Shown: positions 58,836-64,000 of the stretch, one piece after another
Position numbering within the stretch: position 1 is the stretch's first letter
Layout: the number at the start of each line of letters is the position of its first letter
Source: Kiritimatiellia bacterium
Lineage (GTDB): Bacteria > Verrucomicrobiota > Kiritimatiellia > CAIVKH01
DNA length: 64,000 nt
Assembly (NCBI GenBank): GCA_027493775.1
Contig: JAOSKE010000004.1
Coordinates: 124,001-188,000, forward strand
Reading direction: 5' to 3'
Translations under genes and position numbers: made by a program
The notes under the pieces: generated by a model
Database searches by the model: none
What the model was told of the DNA's origin: nothing
What the model saw: only the letters and a program-made list of their open reading frames with translations

Positions 58836-59666
58836 ATGAAACGTATTCTTCCCGTTTTTTTGCTGCCCATCCTTCTGTTCGCCCTCGTTTCGTGCTCCAA
58901 AAGAGAAACGGAAAACCAGCCCGCGAAAGAATCCGTTGCGCCGCTGGCGGTGAAGCCATTGGTTGTTGGAATGGAGCTGGCGTATCCGCCATTCGAGATG
59001 ACCGATCCGCAGGGAAAACCAGCGGGCATTTCCGTGGACCTCGCACAGGGCATCGCGGACTATCTCGGTCGTCCGCTTCGTATCGAAAACATCCCGTTCG
59101 ATGGCCTGATTCCAGCCCTCAAAACGGGCAATATTGATCTGATCATCTCTTCGATGACTGCGACTTGGGAGCGCGAACAGTCCATAGATTTTTCTGACCG
59201 CTATCTCCGCACCGGCCTTGCCCTGCTCTGTGCGACCAATAGCACGATTGGTGGCATGCGCAATCAGTCGGAAGGGGAGGGGCGTACCTTCGCCGTCAAG
59301 CTCGGAACAACCGGTGAACTTTACGCGCGCGAGCGATTGCCCGCTGCCACTCTGCATGTGTTGAAGGATGAATCGGCCTGCGTCTTGGAGGTTATTCAGG
59401 GCAAGGTGGACGCATTCATTTACGATCAGATGTCCGTCTATCGGAACTGGGAGCGGAACAAAGAGACGACGCGCCCGATGCTCGAAGCCTTTCAAATGGA
59501 GGACTGGGCGGTGGGGGTGCGAAAGGGGAACGACGAGTTGCGTGGCAAGGTGAATGAGTTTCTTGCTGAGTTCCAGCGAAACGGTGGATTCAATGAGCTG
59601 GGTGAAAAGTATCTGGCTGATATGAAACGAGTGTTCGAACAACTCGGCTATGATTTTATCTTTTAG
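58836..59666 (+). CDS. Amino-acid ABC transporter substrate-binding lipoprotein
   Basis: A 276-residue periplasmic solute-binding protein of the polar amino-acid family. It starts at ATG 58836 with a lipoprotein signal ending in LFALVSCSK (lipobox Cys), so it is anchored in a membrane. Then come VGMELAYPPFEM, GISVDLAQGIADYLG, PFDGLIPALKTGNIDLIIS and MTATWEREQSIDFSD, the standard domain of this family. The permease and ATPase genes follow immediately, so the three form a complete importer. It lies next to ugd, divergently transcribed, with about 93 bases between. Ligand type (for example Glu, Gln, Arg or His) cannot be decided. Confidence 0.9.
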   Translation: MKRILPVFLLPILLFALVSCSKRETENQPAKESVAPLAVKPLVVGMELAYPPFEMTDPQGKPAGISVDLAQGIADYLGRPLRIENIPFDGLIPALKTGNIDLIISSMTATWEREQSIDFSDRYLRTGLALLCATNSTIGGMRNQSEGEGRTFAVKLGTTGELYARERLPAATLHVLKDESACVLEVIQGKVDAFIYDQMSVYRNWERNKETTRPMLEAFQMEDWAVGVRKGNDELRGKVNEFLAEFQRNGGFNELGEKYLADMKRVFEQLGYDFIF

Positions 59667-59685
59667 CCCACTGTCCGATTGAGCC

Positions 59686-60462
59686 ATGCGATTTTTGCGC
59701 GCTCCAGCATCTGGTGACCCTCCGGTATGGCTCCGAATCACGCACACGGTAATCATCCTCCTGCTGCTATCCGTTGGACTTTACTATGCCTTTGCCAAGA
59801 TCGCCTACCACTGGAATTGGGGCGGTATCTGGATTTATCGCTCGCGCTTTGTTGATGGATGGCTCACCACGCTCGGCCTCTCTGCCTGTGCGCTCGTCTT
59901 GAGTGTTTTACTCGGTCTGCTCGCCGCGCTGGCGCGGCGTTCGCGAATTCTTCCACTGCGCCAACTCTCGCTTGTCTATGTCGAGTTGATTCGTGGCACC
60001 CCGCTACTGGTTCAAATTCTCATCGCATTCTACGTCGTCGCGAATGCGTTTGGACTGCACGACCGTTTTCTTTCCGGCGTGTTTATCCTTTCTATTTTTG
60101 CCGGGGCGTACATCAGCGAAATTATCCGCAGTGGAATAGAGAGCGTGGGGGAGAGCCAACTCGAATCCGCGCGGGCGATTGGGTTGTCGCAGATACAAAT
60201 CTATCGCTACGTCATTTTTCCGCAGGCGATTCGACAGATGCTTCCACCACTCTCTGGGCAATTTGTTTCTCTCGTTAAAGACTCATCGCTGCTGAGTATT
60301 ATTTCTATTTCAGAACTCACCCTCAGCGCACAGCAGGTGAACAGTTACACGTATAGTGCGTTGGAAAGTTATGTCCCGCTCGCCATCGGTTATCTAATCG
60401 TCACCCTCCCGCTCTCGTGGTTCAGCCGCGTACTCGAACAACGATTCCGCTATGAAACTTGA
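59686..60462 (+). CDS. Amino-acid ABC transporter permease
   Basis: A 258-residue inner-membrane subunit with about five helices. The His/Glu/Gln/Arg-type permease signature is visible as GWLTTLGLSACALVLSVLLG, VYVELIRGTPLLVQI, SIFAGAYISEIIRSGIESVG and the EAA loop ESARAIGLSQIQIYRYVIFPQA. It starts 19 bases after the binding protein and overlaps the ATPase by 11 bases. Only one permease gene is present, so it should work as a homodimer. Confidence 0.92.
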   Translation: MRFLRAPASGDPPVWLRITHTVIILLLLSVGLYYAFAKIAYHWNWGGIWIYRSRFVDGWLTTLGLSACALVLSVLLGLLAALARRSRILPLRQLSLVYVELIRGTPLLVQILIAFYVVANAFGLHDRFLSGVFILSIFAGAYISEIIRSGIESVGESQLESARAIGLSQIQIYRYVIFPQAIRQMLPPLSGQFVSLVKDSSLLSIISISELTLSAQQVNSYTYSALESYVPLAIGYLIVTLPLSWFSRVLEQRFRYET

Positions 60463-61180
60463 GATCAACCAGCTCTCAAAAACTTTCGGCGCACAGCGTG
60501 TCCTTTGCGACGTTGGGATAGCCATTGAAGGCCACGCTATTGTTCTCATCGGTCCGTCGGGTGGCGGAAAATCCACCTTGCTCCGTGTGATTGCCGGTTT
60601 GGAATATCCGGACTCTGGTGATGTGCGTCTCGACGGCGAGTCATTAAGGTTTGACGAGCAATCCTTGCGCATCCACCGCCGTCGGGTGGGCGTTGTTTTC
60701 CAATCCGCAAATCTTTTTCCACATCTCAGCGCACTTGCGAACATCACACTTCCCTTGACTAGGGTTTTTGGCCAGTCGAACGAAGAAGCGCGGGAGACCG
60801 CCATGCAACTGCTGCGTCGCTTCGAACTCGGAGACCATGCAGGGAAGCGTCCGGCCCAACTTTCTGGCGGTCAGCGCCAGCGTGTTGCCATTGTCCGCGC
60901 CGTTGCCATCCGGCCAAAATTCCTTTTATTCGACGAGCCGACCAGCGCATTGGACCCGGAAATGACGTCGGAAGTGCTCGATATGATCAGCGAACTGCGC
61001 GCTGAAGGCCGCGACCTGCTCCTCGTGACCCACCACCTCGCCTTCGCCCGTAAAGTTGCCGATCAGATCGCCTTTTTGGCCTCAGGCCAAATTCTCGATC
61101 ACGCTCCCAACGCCGAATTCTTCACCAGCCCCCGTGCCCCCGCTGTCCAACAGTTTTTGGATAGGGTTTTGAAATACTGA
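60452..61180 (+). CDS. Amino-acid ABC transporter ATP-binding protein
   Basis: A 242-residue ATPase of the GlnQ type. It has Walker A LIGPSGGGKSTLLRVI, the Q-loop FQSANLFPHLSA, signature AQLSGGQRQRVAIVRA, Walker B FLLFDEPTSALDPE and switch His in LLVTHHLAFARK. It overlaps the permease by 11 bases and completes the importer. The C-terminus VQQFLDRVL is standard for the family. Confidence 0.94.
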   Translation: MKLEINQLSKTFGAQRVLCDVGIAIEGHAIVLIGPSGGGKSTLLRVIAGLEYPDSGDVRLDGESLRFDEQSLRIHRRRVGVVFQSANLFPHLSALANITLPLTRVFGQSNEEARETAMQLLRRFELGDHAGKRPAQLSGGQRQRVAIVRAVAIRPKFLLFDEPTSALDPEMTSEVLDMISELRAEGRDLLLVTHHLAFARKVADQIAFLASGQILDHAPNAEFFTSPRAPAVQQFLDRVLKY

Positions 61181-61246
61181 TCGCCTGTCCGTATATGAAC
61201 GTTCATCTGTTGCCAGTGTGTCGCTTCGTCGAGTATTAACATAGGA

Positions 61247-62107
61247 ATGAAGATTCTTCTCCTCGGTTCTTCCGGATTTCTTGGGCGCGAAGTGCGGCGC
61301 GTGTTTGGGCCGGATGTCACATTAATCCCTGTAAGCCATAGCGGGCGAGGTGGTTCGCGCGCGGTGGATATACGGAACGGCGCTGCGTTGCGCGGGCTGG
61401 TGGATGATACCAAGCCGGATGTTGTGCTTCTGCTCGCCGCCTATCGAGAGCCAGATGTGTGCGAGGCTGATCCAGAGGAAGCAAGGCGCTTGAACGTCGC
61501 GCCGGCAAAACTTCTCACAGAATATCTACCTGGTTCCACACGCCTGTTGTTCGTCAGCACGGACTACGTGTTTGATGGCGAGAACGCGCCTTATACAGAA
61601 GATAGCTCCGTCTCCCCGGTCAGCGTGTATGGCGAGACAAAAGTTGAGGCCGAGGCGGCCATTAAGGGCCGCGCGAATACGACGATCCTAAGGATTCCGT
61701 TATTAATCGGCGGCGGCTCTCATTTGTCATCGAGCGGTTTTATCGGACAGATGGTTGAGGCGATTCGCGCCAGCGAACACCAAAAACTCGACGATGTCTT
61801 GATGCGGTTCCCAACGTGGACACGCGATGTAGCCGGGGCGGTTCGATTCCTCGTCGAAAAGGAGACCGACGGTCTATTTCACTACAGCGCCCCGCGCGGC
61901 GCCACGCGCTACGCATGGACACTGGAAACCGCAAAAATTATTGGCTTGTCGGCTGAACACTTCACGCCGTCGAAAGAGGTCGTTCAGCGCAAGGCTCGCC
62001 GGCCATTTAACAGCCAACTCAACGATTCCAAAATCCAGTCGCTCGGCTACACCCGCCACACCGATTTCCACGACGTCGTCCGCACAGTGATTGGCGAACT
62101 CAAGTAG
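61247..62107 (+). CDS. RmlD-like NAD(P)-dependent sugar epimerase/reductase
   Basis: A 286-residue extended SDR resembling dTDP-4-dehydrorhamnose reductase. The dinucleotide motif is ILLLGSSGFLGREV, followed by PDVVLLLAAYREPDVCE, VSTDYVFDGENAPYTEDS, the catalytic YGETKVEAE (Tyr-x-x-x-Lys), and ILRIPLLIGGG. RmlD-like proteins also include MAT2B-type regulators of methionine adenosyltransferase, and no rmlABC genes are in the window, so rmlD is not assigned. It lies 66 bases after the transporter operon, and a REP pair follows it. Confidence 0.8.
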   Translation: MKILLLGSSGFLGREVRRVFGPDVTLIPVSHSGRGGSRAVDIRNGAALRGLVDDTKPDVVLLLAAYREPDVCEADPEEARRLNVAPAKLLTEYLPGSTRLLFVSTDYVFDGENAPYTEDSSVSPVSVYGETKVEAEAAIKGRANTTILRIPLLIGGGSHLSSSGFIGQMVEAIRASEHQKLDDVLMRFPTWTRDVAGAVRFLVEKETDGLFHYSAPRGATRYAWTLETAKIIGLSAEHFTPSKEVVQRKARRPFNSQLNDSKIQSLGYTRHTDFHDVVRTVIGELK

Positions 62108-62130
62108 CGCGGTCAGCATTGGTTTCTGTG

Positions 62131-62196
62131 CTGTAGCTGCGGGCGTTGATCGCAGGGGCTTGGTTCACCCGTCGCCCTCACCGCGGGCGGCTATAG
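62131..62196. repeat. REP-type inverted pair, distant copy
   Basis: A diverged copy of the 18.6 kb elements. Plus-strand GTAG (62133-62136) leads the CTGCG/CGCAG hairpin to 62155. It is followed by the other hairpin type (CGCCC/GGGCG, 62173-62189) ending CTATAG, a minus-strand head. Here the two heads point outward, whereas in the 18.6 kb array they face each other. It sits between the RmlD-like gene and the convergent debranching enzyme, a normal site for REP elements. Confidence 0.65.
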
Positions 62197-62296
62197 AGAG
62201 CACATTGTTAATTCGGCGCCGGCAGAGCGTCAGCGGCTTGGCACCGCCATCGCTATAGCCTTGGCATAGGCGGATGTGGTAAGCGAAAGAACATCT

Positions 62297-64000
62297 TTAT
62301 TCAAATGTTCCCGCCTCAATGATGCGTTGCAGGTAATCCTTCTCCATCATTGTTTTGAATTTCGCGTGCACTGGAGGTGTCGCAAAGGTGAGGGGTTTGG
62401 ATTTAAGTAATTTCTTCCCCTTTGCGGGCTTGCCGACCCATTGACCGTTGAGACCGACGGCAATTTGCTTGGCGTCAATCGTGATGGTCAAAATATCACC
62501 GTGCTTCATCTCTTGATTCGCTCCAAAAATCTGGCCGAAGGCGTGAACGCTGAATTCAATCGGGAGTGGCTGCGTCGGGCCTTCGAGGAGCAGTAGAAAA
62601 ACTTCCTTGTCGCGCTGCCGCGTGAAGGTCACTTGCAGACGTCCGTCGCGGCCGAAGGGATAGGACGCGCTGAAGTCTTTCCACTTTGCGGGGATGGAGG
62701 GCTTCAGGCGAAGGGTGTTGTCGAGGAGACGCGGTTGGAAGCCGCCAAAGTCCTGATAGCCGTTCCGCGCAAATTCGGAAGTGCTCCATGCCTGCTGCCA
62801 TGTACCGGATAGTGTGATTTTATTTTTTCCAGCAGGCAATGCTTCCACGAGCTCGCTCATCCCGCCACGACAACCGAGTTTTAGAATTTGGTTGGTCAGA
62901 TTGTTGGCCAGTTCCCAGGCGATTTCTGTCTGCCCGTGTTTGCAAAGTGCGCTGATCGTGAATCCGGCGTTCCAGCCCCAGACTGTGCCGTTGTGATAGG
63001 CCGCATCGAAAAACCAGCGCTCGTCGCGGTGGTGATACGGATGAAAATAGCGGTGGGTCGGGTCGAGCGAGCAAATGCCGTACGGAAACAAAAGCGTGCT
63101 CACCGCATTCCGAAGTACACGCTCTTCCGTCTTTTGGTCGAGCAGCCCTTCCTCGAATGGAACACTCAGGACCATGAGTTGATTCGGACGAACCTTCAGA
63201 TCGCGCGTGTTGTTTTTGAGCACACGATCTGCGAGAAGCTGTTTCTTTGCATCCCAGAACGTTGCGACAAAATTCTTTTTCAACTTGGCCGCAAGGTCGC
63301 GCCACTTTTTGGCGGACGCCTTCTGTTTGTTCAGATCAGCGAGCCGTGCGCCGGTGAGTAGGGCGGTATGCCAGAGCGCTTGAATATCATTCGCACGATT
63401 TCCGCGCGCTGACCAGGGCGCATCGCCCTGAATCCGCGCGTCCATCCACGTGTCCGCATCGTCGTGTGTGAGGAATCCCTTCGCATCCACAAATTTTTTT
63501 AATCGTGCCCTCAATGGCGAGCTTCACCATCGGAAAAATCTCTTCTGCAAACGCGAGATCGCCCGTGTAATGCAGATACTCTGCGACTTCGCGGATTAGC
63601 CATGGTGTCCCGTCCACCGTGTTGTAGATCATGTCCGTCGGGCTCGTCACCCGGTTCGGGATGCGTCCATAGTCCGGCGATTTCGGGTCAGTCATTTGCC
63701 ATTTTGCAAAGTTGCGTATGACCTCTTTTGCGTCTTCAAACTGACCGCTCACCAGTAGCGTGCCCGGCAGCGCAATGAACGTGTCGCGCCCCCAGTTGTC
63801 CTTGAACCACGGCAACCCGGCCCAAATTCCCGTGCCGAACTCTTCGGTGACAAGAAAAAGACTGCTCAGCTTTGCCCACACCATCGCACGGTTGTAGTCC
63901 ATGTCCGTTGTGAACAGAGCGCTGCGCGTAAGCATGTCAAAAATCGCCAGCTTGTGTTGCCGCGCCCCGTCCTCGGATCGAAGTCGCTGCGCCTGGGCCA
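62297..64000 (-). CDS. Glycogen-debranching-type amylo-alpha-1,6-glucosidase, partial (one frameshift)
   Basis: The C-terminal 567 residues of an (alpha/alpha)6-barrel amylo-alpha-1,6-glucosidase-like enzyme; the gene continues beyond the window, open to base 64000. Landmarks are GIWAGLPWFKDNWGRDTFIALPG, here split over residues before and after the DNWGRDT core, then TVDGTPWLIREVAEYL, WHTALLTGARLADLN, HHRDERWFFDAAYHNGTVWG around the second acidic site, and a beta-type tail. The frame breaks in T7 63494-63500 (A7 on the coding strand); removing one gives GTIKKFVDAKGFLTHDD. It should trim alpha-1,6 branches of glycogen, but other alpha-glucan substrates are possible. Confidence 0.85.

Noticed and set aside
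58743-59756. N-terminal extension of ugd to 59756
   Set aside because: Antisense to the substrate-binding protein gene; the NAD-binding motif begins at ATG 58742.
61247-62107. rmlD of a dTDP-rhamnose operon
   Set aside because: rmlA, rmlB and rmlC are not present nearby, and the subgroup cannot be settled from motifs alone.

Overview
The window is one continuous piece of a Gram-negative bacterial chromosome, about 57% GC by eye, densely coded on both strands. It carries lipid A/LPS genes (lpxK, waaF, an lpxL-type acyltransferase), a PEP-CTERM protein, a TIGR03790-type protein, several membrane proteins with TPR tails, and the order ftsH-folP-cdaA-cdaR. This suits the PVC superphylum (Verrucomicrobiota/Kiritimatiellota-like). 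The placement is inferred from gene content, not from a marker-gene tree.

Layout. 1-2.9 kb: pheS (partial) and pheT. 2.9-3.1 kb: a structured RNA candidate resembling 6S RNA. 3.2-5.15 kb: a three-gene restriction-modification-like cassette (small HTH protein, Dam-family methylase, HNH nuclease). 5.3-9.6 kb: rarA, 5-FTHF cyclo-ligase, argA, a zinc metallopeptidase and tRNA-His. 9.6-17.8 kb: a family-2 glycosyltransferase, two TMTC-like membrane/TPR proteins, a PEP-CTERM protein and a third polytopic GT-C-like protein, together a candidate protein-glycosylation locus. 17.8-19.2 kb: a small GGQ release-factor-like gene and a REP-type palindromic repeat cluster. 19.2-23.7 kb: an ABC-2 exporter operon. 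23.9-31 kb: an LPS core/lipid A cluster ending in an unusual WaaP-like kinase fused to a glycoside-hydrolase-like domain. 31-44.3 kb: a glycosyltransferase, murJ, an SGNH hydrolase and mixed metabolic, repair and transport genes. 44.4-54.2 kb: ftsH, folP, cdaA, cdaR, TPR, TIGR03790, tatD, ROK kinase, a YggU protein and an M50 protease. 54.2-58.7 kb: nucleotide-sugar genes (rmd-like, gmd, ugd) around rpsU. 58.8-64 kb: an amino-acid ABC cassette, an RmlD-like reductase, a fourth REP pair and a partial glycogen-debranching-type enzyme.

The genes mostly concern the cell envelope: nucleotide sugars (gmd, rmd, ugd), LPS core and lipid A, peptidoglycan precursor flipping (murJ), export, and surface-protein decoration and sorting. 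Around these sit housekeeping genes for translation, folate, c-di-AMP and DNA repair.

Sixteen genes are broken by about 22 single-base reading-frame shifts. Most lie in short homopolymers, and essential genes (pheT, ftsH) are included. This pattern looks like residual sequencing or assembly error rather than gene decay, so these genes are annotated as whole coding regions with the shift positions given.
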